DNA of 64,000 nt from Streptomyces sp. Tue6028 (GTDB lineage Bacteria > Actinomycetota > Actinomycetes > Streptomycetales > Streptomycetaceae), in contig NZ_MLCE01000002.1 in NCBI RefSeq assembly GCF_002300165.1, positions 1-64,000 of the forward strand, read 5' to 3'. The notes under the pieces are model-generated. The model had not been told where the DNA came from. It was given only the letters and a program-made list of their open reading frames with translations, and made no database searches. This document shows positions 37,658-46,881 of this stretch, one piece after another. Position 1 is the stretch's first letter. Each line of letters starts with the position of its first letter. A program made the translations under genes and the position numbers.

Positions 37658-38278
37658 ATGGCCAAGTACTTCGACGTGCACCCGGAGAACCCGCAACGGC
37701 GCATCATCGGCCAAGTGGCCGAGATCGTCCGTTCCGGAGGGCTCATCGCCTACCCGACGGACTCCTGCTTCGCGCTCGGGTGCCAGCTGGGCAACCGGGA
37801 GGGGATCGACCGCATCCGCTCGATCCGCCGGCTCGACGAGCGTCACCACTTCACCCTGATGTGCCAGGACTTCGCGCAACTGGGCCACTTCGTACGCCTC
37901 GACAACACCACGTTCCGCACCATCAAGGCGGCGACGCCGGGCAGTTACACCTTCATCCTCCCGGCGACGAAGGAGGCGCCGCGCCGGATGCTGCACCCGA
38001 AGAAGCGGACGGTCGGGGTCAGGATTCCCGACCATGTCGTCGCCCAGGAGATTCTCGCCGAGCTCGGCGAGCCGCTGCTGTCGAGCACCCTGCTCCTGCC
38101 GGACGAGGAGAAGCCCCTCACCCAGGGCTGGGAGATCAAGGAGGAGCTCGACCACGTGGTGGACGCGGTCATCGACTCCGGGGACTGCGGCACCGAACCG
38201 ACGACCGTCATCGACTTCTCCGGCGGGGGGCCGGAGATCGTCCGCCTGGGTGCGGGGGACCCCTCCCGCTTCGAGTGA
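37658..38278 (+). CDS. yciO: YciO/YrdC/Sua5-family protein
   Basis: A 206-residue protein of the threonylcarbamoyl-AMP synthase superfamily: IVRSGGLIAYPTDSCFALGC, LDERHHFTLMCQDFAQLG, SYTFILPATKEAPRRML and KKRTVGVRIPDHVVAQEIL. The length and the HFTLMC block favour the YciO branch rather than the essential Sua5 with its extra domain. It may act on RNA or tRNA t6A; YciO itself is uncharacterised in actinobacteria. No ribosome site is visible before ATG. Followed by a strong hairpin. Confidence 0.85.
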   Translation: MAKYFDVHPENPQRRIIGQVAEIVRSGGLIAYPTDSCFALGCQLGNREGIDRIRSIRRLDERHHFTLMCQDFAQLGHFVRLDNTTFRTIKAATPGSYTFILPATKEAPRRMLHPKKRTVGVRIPDHVVAQEILAELGEPLLSSTLLLPDEEKPLTQGWEIKEELDHVVDAVIDSGDCGTEPTTVIDFSGGGPEIVRLGAGDPSRFE

Positions 38279-38337
38279 GCCTCAGGGCTCGCGGGTGACG
38301 GCTCGGCAGCCGGCGCTCCCGGGCCGACAACGCAGAG

Positions 38338-38379
38338 CCGCGGCGTGGGCCGTCCGCACGGAGGACCCACGCCGCGGCG
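38338..38379. terminator. 13-base-pair bidirectional hairpin terminator
   Basis: 38338-38350 pairs perfectly with 38367-38379 around a 16-base loop, between the convergent yciO and M4 protease genes. Confidence 0.8.
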
Positions 38380-38406
38380 GATGCGCGGTGGTTCAGGCGG
38401 TGCCGG

Positions 38407-40797
38407 TCAGCTGGTCGTCAGGGCGGTGTCGTCGACGACGAAGCTGGTCTGCAGGGAGGAGTCCTCGACGCCGCTGAACTTCAGCGTGACGGTGGAGCCG
38501 GCGAGCGAGGACAGGTCGAAGGTCTTCAGGCTGTACCCCGAGGCCTTGTTGAGGTTGGAGTAGGTCGCCAGCGTCTTCGACCCGGCAGTGACCGTCAGCT
38601 TGTCGTACTGGGTGCTGGTCGTGGTCTCCGCGGAGTCGATGTGCAGGTAGAAGGTGAGCGTGGCCTTGCAGCCGCTCGGGATGGTCACCGACTGGGACAG
38701 CGTGTCGGTGTTGGTGGTGCCGTAGCCGTCCAACCAGGCCTTGTAGGAACCGCCGTGCGCCGCCTGGCTGCTGGAGTTGGTGATGACGCCGCTGGTCGCG
38801 GTCCAGGTGGTGTTGCCGGACTCGAAGCCGGGGTTGCCGAGCAGCTGCGTCGAGGTGCAGGTGCCACCGCCGGAGGAGCTGACGGTCCAGGTGAAGGACG
38901 CGGTGCCGGTGGCGCCCGTGCTGTCGGTCACCGTGACGGTCGTGCTGGACGTGCCGGCCGTGGTGGGGGTGCCGGAGATCACGCCGGTGGAGCTGTTGAT
39001 GGACAGCCCCGTGGGCAGGCCGGACGCGGCGTACGACAGTGCGCCGCTGTTGGTGCTGCTGGCCGAGATCTGCAGGCTCACCGCGGTTCCGACGGTGGAG
39101 GACTGGCTGCCCGGGTTGGTGACCGTCACGCCCGAGGACGGCGGTGTGATGTGGCTGCCGACGTTGATGCCCGCGAAGGCGTTGCCCACGCCGGCGTACT
39201 GCGTGGAGTTGGTGCCGTACAGCGCGGCGGCGGCGTTGAGCGCAGCGGTGCGGGCGCCCGCGTAGTTGGTGCTGGACGTCATGTACGTCGTCAGCGCCTT
39301 GTACCAGATCTGCAGCGCCGCGGCCCGGCCGATGCCCGTGACGGCGACACCGTCGGACGTCGGCGAGTTGTAGGTGACGCCGTTGATGACCTTGGTGCCA
39401 CTGCCCTCGGAGAGCAGGTAGAACATGTGGTTCGCCGGGCCCGAGGAGTAGTGCACGTCGAGGTTGCCGACACCGGAGTACCAGCTGTCGGCGGAGCCGC
39501 CGTCCTTGCTGGGCTTGTCCATGTAGCGCAGCGGGGTGCCGTCGCCGTTGATGTCGATCTTCTCGCCGATGAGGTAGTCACCGACGTCGCTGCTGTTGTT
39601 GGAGTAGAACTCCACGCCGGTGCCGAAGATGTCGGAGGTCGCCTCGTTCAGGCCGCCGGACTCACCGGAGTACTCCAGGCCCGCGGTGTTGGAGGTGACG
39701 CCGTGGCTCATCTCGTGGCCGGCCACGTCGAGCGAGGTGAGGGCGTGGGTGCCGCCCGATCCGTCGCCGTAGGTCATGCAGAAGCAGTCGTCGTCCCAGA
39801 AGGCGTTCACGTACGCCGTGCTGTAGTGGACGCGCGAGTAGGCCGCGACCCCGTCGTTCTTGATGCCGCTGCGGCCGAAGGTGTTCTTGTAGAAGTCCCA
39901 GGTCATCTGGGCGCCATAGGCGGCGTCGGCTCCGGCGGTCTGGGTGTTGGAGCCGGACCCGGTGCCCCAGGTGTCGTCGGCGTCGGTCATCAGCGTGCCG
40001 GTGCCGGACGTGCCGTTGTTGAGGCTGTACGTCTTGTGCCCGCCGCGTGTGCCGTCGGTCAGCTGGTACGTCGACCCGGACAGCGTGGTGTTCAGGGTCA
40101 CCGTGCCGCTGTACTGCGTGTTGCCGGTGCCGGTCTGGACGCCCTCGTAGCGGTGCAGCTCCTTGCCGGTGGTGGCGTCGGTGACGACGTGCAGTTTGCT
40201 CGGTGTCCCGTCGTCCTGGAGGCCGCTGACGACGGTCTCCCAGGCGAGCCGCGGGGTGCCGGTACCGGCCCAGATCACCTTGCGGGCGCTGTCCGCGGCG
40301 GGCTTGTGCGCGTCGAGGGCCTTTGCGGCCTTCAGCGCCTTGCCCGCGGCGGCCGACTTGGTGACCTTCGCCGTGGTGGAGGCGACCTTGATGGCGCGCT
40401 TGTTGTTGAAGGTGGTGCTCACCGTGCCGGAGGCCAGGGAGGCGGGCGGGGTGTGGACGACCAGGTCGCCGCCCAGCACCGGAAGGCCGGCGTAGGTGCG
40501 TTCGTAGCGGGTGTGGAGGGTGCCGTCCTTGTCCTTGACGACGTCCTTGACGACCAGTTTCTCCTTGGCGCCGAGGCCGAGGGAGTCGGCGGTCGCCGCG
40601 GTCCGCTGCGTTGCGTTCTTCAACAGCGCGGTGTGCTGGGCCGGGGTGAGTGCGGCCTCCAGTCCCCCGGTGCGCAGGGGGCTGGTGTGGGGGGCGGGCT
40701 TGGCGGCTGCCGGGACCGTCTGTATGCCGACGGCCAGGAAAGCGGCGGTGGCCACCAGGGCTCCGGCCGCGGTCGCCTGACGGGGGATACGTCTCAC
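38407..40797 (-). CDS. secreted M4 (thermolysin-type) metalloprotease with C-terminal accessory domains
   Basis: A 796-residue preproenzyme. Signal peptide (QATAAGALVATAAFLAVGIQ), an FTP/PepSY propeptide to about residue 220, a catalytic domain with VAGHEMSHGVTSNTAGLEYS and GGLNEATSDIFGTGVEF (HExxH plus Glu ligand) and the catalytic His in LDVHYSSGPANHMFY, then an Ig-like putative-Ig domain (GVTVTNPGSQSSTVGTAVSL; GLSINSSTGVISGTPTTAGT) and a C-terminal domain nearly the same as that of the M1 peptidase (LGNPGFESGNTTW; SSLQTSFVVDDTALTTS). The GTG at 40797 has GGAG five bases upstream; longer frames are not supported. Confidence 0.92.
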   Translation of the reverse strand: MRRIPRQATAAGALVATAAFLAVGIQTVPAAAKPAPHTSPLRTGGLEAALTPAQHTALLKNATQRTAATADSLGLGAKEKLVVKDVVKDKDGTLHTRYERTYAGLPVLGGDLVVHTPPASLASGTVSTTFNNKRAIKVASTTAKVTKSAAAGKALKAAKALDAHKPAADSARKVIWAGTGTPRLAWETVVSGLQDDGTPSKLHVVTDATTGKELHRYEGVQTGTGNTQYSGTVTLNTTLSGSTYQLTDGTRGGHKTYSLNNGTSGTGTLMTDADDTWGTGSGSNTQTAGADAAYGAQMTWDFYKNTFGRSGIKNDGVAAYSRVHYSTAYVNAFWDDDCFCMTYGDGSGGTHALTSLDVAGHEMSHGVTSNTAGLEYSGESGGLNEATSDIFGTGVEFYSNNSSDVGDYLIGEKIDINGDGTPLRYMDKPSKDGGSADSWYSGVGNLDVHYSSGPANHMFYLLSEGSGTKVINGVTYNSPTSDGVAVTGIGRAAALQIWYKALTTYMTSSTNYAGARTAALNAAAALYGTNSTQYAGVGNAFAGINVGSHITPPSSGVTVTNPGSQSSTVGTAVSLQISASSTNSGALSYAASGLPTGLSINSSTGVISGTPTTAGTSSTTVTVTDSTGATGTASFTWTVSSSGGGTCTSTQLLGNPGFESGNTTWTATSGVITNSSSQAAHGGSYKAWLDGYGTTNTDTLSQSVTIPSGCKATLTFYLHIDSAETTTSTQYDKLTVTAGSKTLATYSNLNKASGYSLKTFDLSSLAGSTVTLKFSGVEDSSLQTSFVVDDTALTTS

Positions 40798-41072
40798 TCG
40801 TACTCCTACTGCTTCGGCCGCGTAGGGGCGGCCGCTGACAGACCGGGCAGACGGGGTTGTGCTGTCCGGACGAGCTGAGCTGGGGCGTGCGGGAACGCGA
40901 CCGTGGGCAGGCCGGGTGAGGCCTGCGCGACAGGTGGGGGAAGGATTGCACTGTTGACCGATGCATGACATGGCCTTGCGGTCGATCGAGGGGCGATCGA
41001 GGGTTATCCCTACGCCCCACCCCTCAGGGACCCTCTCTCCGCCACCGCCCGCCGGGGCAGGACACCCGCGCG

Positions 41073-41681
41073 ATGGCCGACAATCGGCACATGGACGTCC
41101 TCGAACTGCTCGAATCCGCCGCGCTGTTGGTGCCCGAGGACCGGGCGTCCGGGAACGACGTCACGATGAGCGACGTGTGGGAGTACCTCGCGGCCGACGA
41201 TTGGGAGCTCGCCGTCGGTCTGCTGGAGGAGCTGACGGGCACCGGGCCGCTTCCTGTGCCGTTCTGGGAATCGCTCGCCGCTGCCGCCGACGGGCTGCGG
41301 CTGGAGCGGAGCGCCGCCTGGTGCCACTGGCGGTGCTCCGAGCTCCGCAACGGCGTGGTGCTGGCCGATCTGACGCTGCGTCCGGCCGCGGAGGGGCCAC
41401 GCACCGGGCCCGTCCCCGGCGCGGGCGTACTCCGCCCGATGTGGGACCTCGGAGAGCGGACCGCCGATGGTGAGCCGGCGGTCCGCATCGCCGGGATGTG
41501 GGTGGAGCGCACCGCCCTCCTGGAACCGGGCGGACAGGGCCGGGTCCGGCTCGTGCCGCTGGTGCCGTCAGGCTGGCTGCACGTCGAGCCGGGTCAGGAG
41601 ATCACGATGTACGAGACCCGGGTCGCGGCCGGGACCGCGGTCGTCGTGGACGTCCGTCCCCCTGCCGGGCAGGGTGGCTGA
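41073..41681 (+). CDS. hypothetical protein, about 200 residues
   Basis: A 202-residue protein with no recognised family. Residues 5-70 are helical and acidic (DVLELLESAALLVPEDRASG; YLAADDWELAVGLLEELTG), and residues 95-200 form a beta-rich part (GVVLADLTLRPAAEGPRTG; VRLVPLVPSGWLHVEPGQEI; GTAVVVDVRPPAG) that looks like a small barrel. It may be a translation- or immunity-type protein, but nothing decisive is seen. ATG at 41073; the Met at 41091 is an alternative. Confidence 0.65.
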   Translation: MADNRHMDVLELLESAALLVPEDRASGNDVTMSDVWEYLAADDWELAVGLLEELTGTGPLPVPFWESLAAAADGLRLERSAAWCHWRCSELRNGVVLADLTLRPAAEGPRTGPVPGAGVLRPMWDLGERTADGEPAVRIAGMWVERTALLEPGGQGRVRLVPLVPSGWLHVEPGQEITMYETRVAAGTAVVVDVRPPAGQGG

Positions 41682-41822
41682 TCCGCGGGGGACGACAGCG
41701 TGTCGGCGCGCAGCCCCTCGCTGCCCGGCGCATCCCTGGCGCGGCTCCCGTAGGCACGCGGCGGTCCGGGGCGCGGGAAGCCGCCTGGAAGCGCGCCGCT
41801 CCCCCGCCGTACCCCGCAAGGG

Positions 41823-42665
41823 TCACGGCCGGCCCGCCCCCGGCACCTCGACCTCGACGGCCAGCACCTGGCCGCTTCCGGGCGTGACCATCTCGGACTC
41901 CGTCATCCCCCGCCATTCCGCGGCCACGACGAACAGGGTCGTGCCGTCCGGTCCGCCCAGCGCGCAGGCGAAGCCGCCGCGATCGAGGTCGACGCGATCC
42001 AGCACCTTGCCTCCCTCCGCGACGCGCACGCAGCAGCGGTTCGGCACATCGGCGTACCAGACCGCCCGCTGCGCGTCGACGCAGATGCCGTCCGGGGTGC
42101 CGTCGCCCAGGTCGGCCCAGACGCGCCGTCCGGACAAGCCGCCGTCCGGGGCGATGTCGAAGGCCAGCAGGCAGTGCCGGTACGAGTCCGCGACGACGAG
42201 CGTGGCGTCGTCGGACGTCACCGCCATCCCGTTGGGGAACGCGACGTCGTCGGCGACCCTGCGCACCGAGCCGTCCGGGGCGACCGCCGAGACCCAGCCC
42301 GGCCTGAAGTCCTCCCCCGCCATCGGGGCGAAGTCCGCACGGTTCACGTAGGCGGTGCCGCGCCCGTCGATCACGATGTCGTTCCAGCCGGACCTGCCCA
42401 GTTCCGCGTACGTGGTCAGCGAGCCGTCGGCCTCGCGGCGCAGCAGCCGCCCCTCCGGCGAGGAGACGAGCACCATCCGGCCGTCGGGATGCCAGGCGGT
42501 GCACAGCGGCAGCGACGCCACACGGGCGAACACCTCGGCATGCCCGGCCAGGTCGACGCAGACCACCTCCCCCGCCGTCCAGTCGGAGAAGTACAGCCGG
42601 TCGCCGTGCCAGCGCGGCGATTCGAGAAGTCCTCGCCCGTCGAGCAGCGTCCGTACCTCGCGCAT
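41823..42665 (-). CDS. SMP-30/gluconolactonase-like beta-propeller hydrolase
   Basis: A 280-residue beta-propeller of the SMP-30/Gre family: the metal-binding Glu in LLESPRWHGDRLYFSDWTAG, the Asn/Asp strands WNDIVIDGRGTAYV and FPNGMAVTSDDATLVVADSY, and DGICVDAQRAVWYADV. Family members hydrolyse sugar lactones. ATG at 42665 with GTGAGG just upstream; a GTG six bases earlier is also possible. No partner genes. Confidence 0.85.
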   Translation of the reverse strand: MREVRTLLDGRGLLESPRWHGDRLYFSDWTAGEVVCVDLAGHAEVFARVASLPLCTAWHPDGRMVLVSSPEGRLLRREADGSLTTYAELGRSGWNDIVIDGRGTAYVNRADFAPMAGEDFRPGWVSAVAPDGSVRRVADDVAFPNGMAVTSDDATLVVADSYRHCLLAFDIAPDGGLSGRRVWADLGDGTPDGICVDAQRAVWYADVPNRCCVRVAEGGKVLDRVDLDRGGFACALGGPDGTTLFVVAAEWRGMTESEMVTPGSGQVLAVEVEVPGAGRP

Positions 42666-42818
42666 CCTCACCACAGCCCTCGTCCGCCACCGGCACGGCG
42701 CCGGCGTCTCACCCTCTGAACGAACGCGCACCGGCGGAATCGACAGGTTCCCGCCGCGTGGAGCCGGCCGGCACAAATCCGGTCGCCCGGTGGGTCCGCC
42801 GCTGCCTAGCATGACCGG

Positions 42819-43376
42819 ATGCCCGAACTCGAACGCCTCCGCCCCGAACACGCCCCGGCTCTCCTGGAGTTCGAGCGGGAGAACAGGGCGTATTTCGCCG
42901 CGTCGATCCCCGACCGCGGCGACGACTACTTCGCCCGCTTCGACGCACGCCACGCCGAGTTGCTCGCCACGCAAGCGGCGGGCCTGGACATCTACCACCT
43001 GGTCGTGGGCGACGGCGGCGAGGTCCTGGGGCGGGTCAACCTGGTCGACGTGGCGGACGGTTCGGCCGAACTGGGATACCGCATCGCCGAACGCGCGGCC
43101 GGGCGGGGCCTGGCGACGGCCGCGGTGCACGCGGTCTGCTCCCTGGCCGTCGCGGAGTACGGTCTGCGCGAACTGCGGGCCAGGACCACCGTCGACAACG
43201 CCGGTTCACGATCCGTCCTCGCCCGTACGGGATTCGTGTCCGTCGGCGACGTCGAGTTGAGCGGTCGCCCCGGGATTCGTTACGTGCGAAAGCTTCGGGA
43301 CGCCGGCTCCTCGGCACCCCGAAGCCTCCGGCAGATTCAGGGAATCGGTTCGGCGGACGGGTTGCGCGGCGACTGA
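42819..43376 (+). CDS. GNAT-family N-acetyltransferase
   Basis: A 185-residue RimJ/RimL-type acetyltransferase: VVGDGGEVLGRVNLVDVADG, ELGYRIAERAAGRGLATAAV (the acetyl-CoA-binding motif A), ELRARTTVDNAGSRSVLART. It acetylates an amine of a protein or small molecule. The last 40 bases overlap, in antisense, the end of the small gene on the other strand, and the C-terminal tail after residue 165 looks non-conserved. Confidence 0.85.
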   Translation: MPELERLRPEHAPALLEFERENRAYFAASIPDRGDDYFARFDARHAELLATQAAGLDIYHLVVGDGGEVLGRVNLVDVADGSAELGYRIAERAAGRGLATAAVHAVCSLAVAEYGLRELRARTTVDNAGSRSVLARTGFVSVGDVELSGRPGIRYVRKLRDAGSSAPRSLRQIQGIGSADGLRGD

Positions 43377-43576
43377 TAGGCGCCGCTCGCCAGCATGCGC
43401 ACCTCACCCGCCGGGGTGATCTCGGCACGGAGTATGCCTGTGGGATCGCTGTACACCGGGTGGCCACCCGGCCCGAGACTCTCGGTCCGCTCGACGACCA
43501 CCTCGTCGGTCACGACGCTGGCACCGCCCGATCCCGGATGGGTGAAGGACAGCCGGAAACGGTCCGGGTTCTTCAT
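43337..43576 (-). CDS. DUF6296-like small protein
   Basis: A 79-residue protein (MKNPDRFRLSFTHPGSGGAS; LGPGGHPVYSDPTGILRAEI; GEVRMLASG) resembling a Streptomyces family I recall as DUF6296, of unknown function. GGGAGG lies six bases before the ATG at 43576. Its last 40 bases overlap the GNAT gene end to end. Confidence 0.72.
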   Translation of the reverse strand: MKNPDRFRLSFTHPGSGGASVVTDEVVVERTESLGPGGHPVYSDPTGILRAEITPAGEVRMLASGAYQSPRNPSAEPIP

Positions 43577-43788
43577 GACGACCTCCCGCGCTCAAGCCAC
43601 AAATGCGGGCAAAAACTTCCTTCTCCATCATGCGGCCAGATCCTCGTGAAGGCAGCCCCGCCCCGGCGGCAACAGCAGTTCCGCCCCCGCGACGGAGGGC
43701 CGGGCCCGTTGCGCGGACCGGCATCCGCCACCCCTCACGTAGTGTGACGCCTCTCGCCTCCGGGCGCCGGGCAGTGTAGACATAGCAC

Positions 43789-46521
43789 ATGGTCGGACTA
43801 TTGGGTCGAACCCGGGCTCAGTCGACCCGCCGCACCACCACACCGCTCCCTCAGCGTGGGTCGAACGAGGGCAAGCACCGTCGCGGCGCGTCCGCCGGGC
43901 CCCGGTCGGCACTCAGTGTGCGCAGTGTCGCCGGACAGGTGTTCGTCCTTCAGGTCGTGATCGTGCTGCTGCTGGTGGTGTCCGCAGTGGTGGCCCTGGT
44001 GCTTCAGGTGCGGCACGACAGCACCCAGGAGGCCCGCAACCGCTCCCTCGCGGTGGCCGAGACGTTCGCCAACGCTCCGGGCACCCGGGCGGCGCTGAGC
44101 TCTCCCGACCCCACCGCCATCCTCCAGCCGAGCGCGGAGGCGGCCCGCAAGGCCTCGAACGTCGACTTCATCGTCGTGATGAACACCGACGGCATCCGCT
44201 ACACCCATCCCAAGCCCGACCGGATCGGCAAGAAGTTCGTCGGCACGATCGCGCCCGCGGTGGCCGGCAGATCGGTCGTCGAGGAGGTCAACGGCACCAT
44301 CGGTCCGCTGGTGCAGGCGACGGTGCCCGTCGAGGACCCGGGGGGCAAGGTCGTGGGCCTGGTGTCGGCCGGCATCACCACGGCGAACGTGGGCGGCGTG
44401 GCCGAGCGGCAGCTGCCGCTCGTCCTGGCCTCCGCGGGCGTCGCACTCGCCCTGGCGACCGCGGGTACCGCGCTCGTGAGCCGGCGGCTGCTGCGCCAGA
44501 CGCGCGGCCTGGGCCCGTACGAGATGACCCGGATGTACGAGCACCACGACGCGGTGCTGCACGCCGTCCGGGAGGGAGTGATCATCGTCAGCGGCGAGGG
44601 ACGGCTCGTGCTCGCCAACGACGAGGCCAACCGGCTGCTCGACCTGCCCGAGGACGCCGAGGGCCGGCACGTGCTCGACCTGGGCCTCGACGCGGACACC
44701 GCGGACCTGCTGGCCTCGGGCCAGGTCGTCACCGACGAGGTGCACCTGGTCGGCGACCGGCTGCTCGCCGTCAACCAGCGGCCCACGGACCTCCAGGGCG
44801 GCCCGCCGGGCAGCGTCGCGACCCTGCGCGACTCTACGGAGCTGCGCGCGCTGTCCGGACGGGCGGAGGTGGCACGCGAGCGCCTGAAGCTGCTGTACGA
44901 CGCCGGAGTGGGCATCGGCACGAGCCTGGACGTGCGGCGGACCGCCGAAGAGCTCGCCGAGGTGGCCGTCCCGCGCTTCGCCGACTTCGTGACCGTGGAC
45001 CTCGCCGAAGCCGTCCTGAGCGGGCAGGAGCCGGACCCCGTCAACGGTCTGCGCCGCACGGCGTCGGGCGGGATCCGCGGGGACGCACCGCTGTATCCGG
45101 TGGGCCACCACATCGGCTTCGTGGCCTCCTCCCCCCAGGCCCACAGCCTGCGCACCGGGCAGGCGGTCATCGAACCCGCCCTCGGCGACGCCCCCGGGTG
45201 GCTCGCACAGGACCTCCAGCGCACCGCGCGGGTCGTGGACTACGGAATCCACTCGCTGATCGCCGTACCCCTGCGCGTGGGCCCGCTGATGATGGGCGTG
45301 GTCAACTTCTGGCGCTCGGAGAAGCCCGAGCCCTTCGACTCGGAGGACCTGGCCCTCGCCGAGGAACTGGTCGCGCGGGCGGCGGTCTCCATCGACAATG
45401 CGCGCCGCTACACCCGCGAGCACACGATGGCGGTGACGCTCCAGCGCAGCCTGCTGCCGCGCAACCTGCCCGAGCAGAACGCGCTCGACATCGCCTACCG
45501 CTACCTCCCCGCCCAGGCCGGGGTGGGCGGGGACTGGTTCGACGTGCTGCCGCTGCCCGGCGCCCGGGTCGCCGTCGTGGTGGGGGACGTGGTCGGCCAT
45601 GGGCTGCTGGCCGCGGCGACGATGGGGCGCCTGCGGACCGCGGTCCACAACTTCTCCGCCCTGGATCTGCCGCCGGACGAGCTCCTCGGCCTCCTGGACG
45701 AGCTGGTCGGCCGGATCGACCAGGACGAACTGTCCGAGGAGGGCAGGTCCGCCGTCACCGGCGCCACCTGCCTGTACGCCATCTACGACCCGACGTCCCG
45801 GCGGTGCACGGTGGCGCGGGCCGGGCACCCGCCGCCCGCGGTGGTGCGCCCGGACGGCAGTGTGGAGTTCCCGGACGTGCCGGCAGGTCCGCCGCTCGGC
45901 CTCGGCGGCCTGCCGTTCGAGACGGCCGAGCTCGACCTGGAGGAGGGCAGCCGGCTGGTCCTCTACACGGACGGCCTCGTCGAGGACCGGGAACGGGACA
46001 TCGACGAGGGCCTGGAACTGCTGCGCACCTCCCTGGCCGGCGCGGACCGCTCGCCCGAGGAGACCTGCCGCGCCGTGCTCCACGCGCTGCTGCCCGCCCG
46101 GCCGAGCGACGACATCGCGCTGATCGTCGCCCGTACCCACGCCCTGGGCGAGGACCGGATCGCCGACTGGCAGGTCCCCTCCGACCCGGCGGCCGTCGGC
46201 GAGGTGCGCGCCTCGGTGACCCGCCGACTGGCGGAGTGGGGGCTGCAGGAGATGGAGTTCACCACCGAGCTAGTCCTGAGCGAGCTGGTCACCAACGCGA
46301 TCCGCTACAGCGACGGCCCGATCCGGGTCCGTGTGCTGCTCGACCGCACGTTGATCTGCGAGGTCTCCGACGGGAGCAGCACCTCACCCCATCTGCGCTA
46401 CGCGGCGTCCATGGACGAGGGCGGACGCGGCCTGTTCCTGGTCGCGCAGCTCGCCGAACGCTGGGGCACCCGCTACACGCCCGACGGGAAGGTGATCTGG
46501 GCCGAGCAGCCGCTGCCGTGA
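43789..46521 (+). CDS. multidomain sensor: cache-PAS-GAF-SpoIIE phosphatase-HATPase kinase
   Basis: A 910-residue membrane sensor. A helix at about 50-75 (VFVLQVVIVLLLVVSAVVAL), an extracellular DcuS-like cache domain to about 205, a second helix, a PAS domain (HAVREGVIIVSGEGRLVLAN), a GAF domain (about 380-550), a SpoIIE phosphatase (GGDWFDV, VGDVVGHGLLAA, YTDGLVEDR, SDDIALIV), and a C-terminal HATPase_c_2 domain (ELVLSELVTNAIRYSDG; GGRGLFLVAQLAERWG). Phosphatase and kinase of a partner switch are thus in one chain. No ribosome site is seen before the ATG at 43789. Stands alone; its STAS target is elsewhere. Confidence 0.9.
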   Translation: MVGLLGRTRAQSTRRTTTPLPQRGSNEGKHRRGASAGPRSALSVRSVAGQVFVLQVVIVLLLVVSAVVALVLQVRHDSTQEARNRSLAVAETFANAPGTRAALSSPDPTAILQPSAEAARKASNVDFIVVMNTDGIRYTHPKPDRIGKKFVGTIAPAVAGRSVVEEVNGTIGPLVQATVPVEDPGGKVVGLVSAGITTANVGGVAERQLPLVLASAGVALALATAGTALVSRRLLRQTRGLGPYEMTRMYEHHDAVLHAVREGVIIVSGEGRLVLANDEANRLLDLPEDAEGRHVLDLGLDADTADLLASGQVVTDEVHLVGDRLLAVNQRPTDLQGGPPGSVATLRDSTELRALSGRAEVARERLKLLYDAGVGIGTSLDVRRTAEELAEVAVPRFADFVTVDLAEAVLSGQEPDPVNGLRRTASGGIRGDAPLYPVGHHIGFVASSPQAHSLRTGQAVIEPALGDAPGWLAQDLQRTARVVDYGIHSLIAVPLRVGPLMMGVVNFWRSEKPEPFDSEDLALAEELVARAAVSIDNARRYTREHTMAVTLQRSLLPRNLPEQNALDIAYRYLPAQAGVGGDWFDVLPLPGARVAVVVGDVVGHGLLAAATMGRLRTAVHNFSALDLPPDELLGLLDELVGRIDQDELSEEGRSAVTGATCLYAIYDPTSRRCTVARAGHPPPAVVRPDGSVEFPDVPAGPPLGLGGLPFETAELDLEEGSRLVLYTDGLVEDRERDIDEGLELLRTSLAGADRSPEETCRAVLHALLPARPSDDIALIVARTHALGEDRIADWQVPSDPAAVGEVRASVTRRLAEWGLQEMEFTTELVLSELVTNAIRYSDGPIRVRVLLDRTLICEVSDGSSTSPHLRYAASMDEGGRGLFLVAQLAERWGTRYTPDGKVIWAEQPLP

Positions 46522-46545
46522 CCCGGCGCCGTGGCGTGCGCCGGG
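46522..46545. terminator. hairpin terminator after the sensor gene
   Basis: CCCGGCGC (46522-46529) pairs with GCGCCGGG (46538-46545) immediately after the stop codon, between convergent genes. Confidence 0.65.
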
Positions 46546-46563
46546 TACGCGGTGCGGACCCGC

Positions 46564-46810
46564 TCAGCGGGCCAGCCGGCCGAGCAGGGACGAGGCGGAC
46601 AGGATGCCGAGCGCCGCGGCCACGACCAGGACGCCGTAGTCCAGGGCTAGGTGGGCGTGCGTGCCGAGCAGCAGTCCTCGCAGGGCGTCGACCTGGTAGC
46701 TCAGCGGGTTGACCATGCTGACGCCCTGGAGCCAGCCGGGCATGACGGCGACCGGGTAGAGCGCGTTGGAGCCGAAGAACAGCGGCATCGTGATGGCCTG
46801 GGTCAATCCC
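46564..46810 (-). pseudogene. 3' stump of an ABC-2 (DrrB-type) permease gene
   Basis: The visible frame encodes the C-terminal 80 residues of a DrrB-like permease (LTQAITMPLFFGSNALYPVA; LQGVSMVNPLSYQVDALRGL, then a membrane helix and LLGRLAR end). Such proteins are about 250 residues, so some 170 N-terminal residues are missing. The homology stops at about 46805-46815, where the sequence changes character; in the open frame it continues as unrelated residues. The missing upstream partner, an ABC ATPase stump, lies at 58.7 kb in the same orientation. Confidence 0.85.
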
Positions 46811-46881
46811 GGTCTACAAGTTATTCCGCCCGGTGACGCGATGGCCGACGTCCAGTCGCGATCACCAGCGAGGGACCGCAC

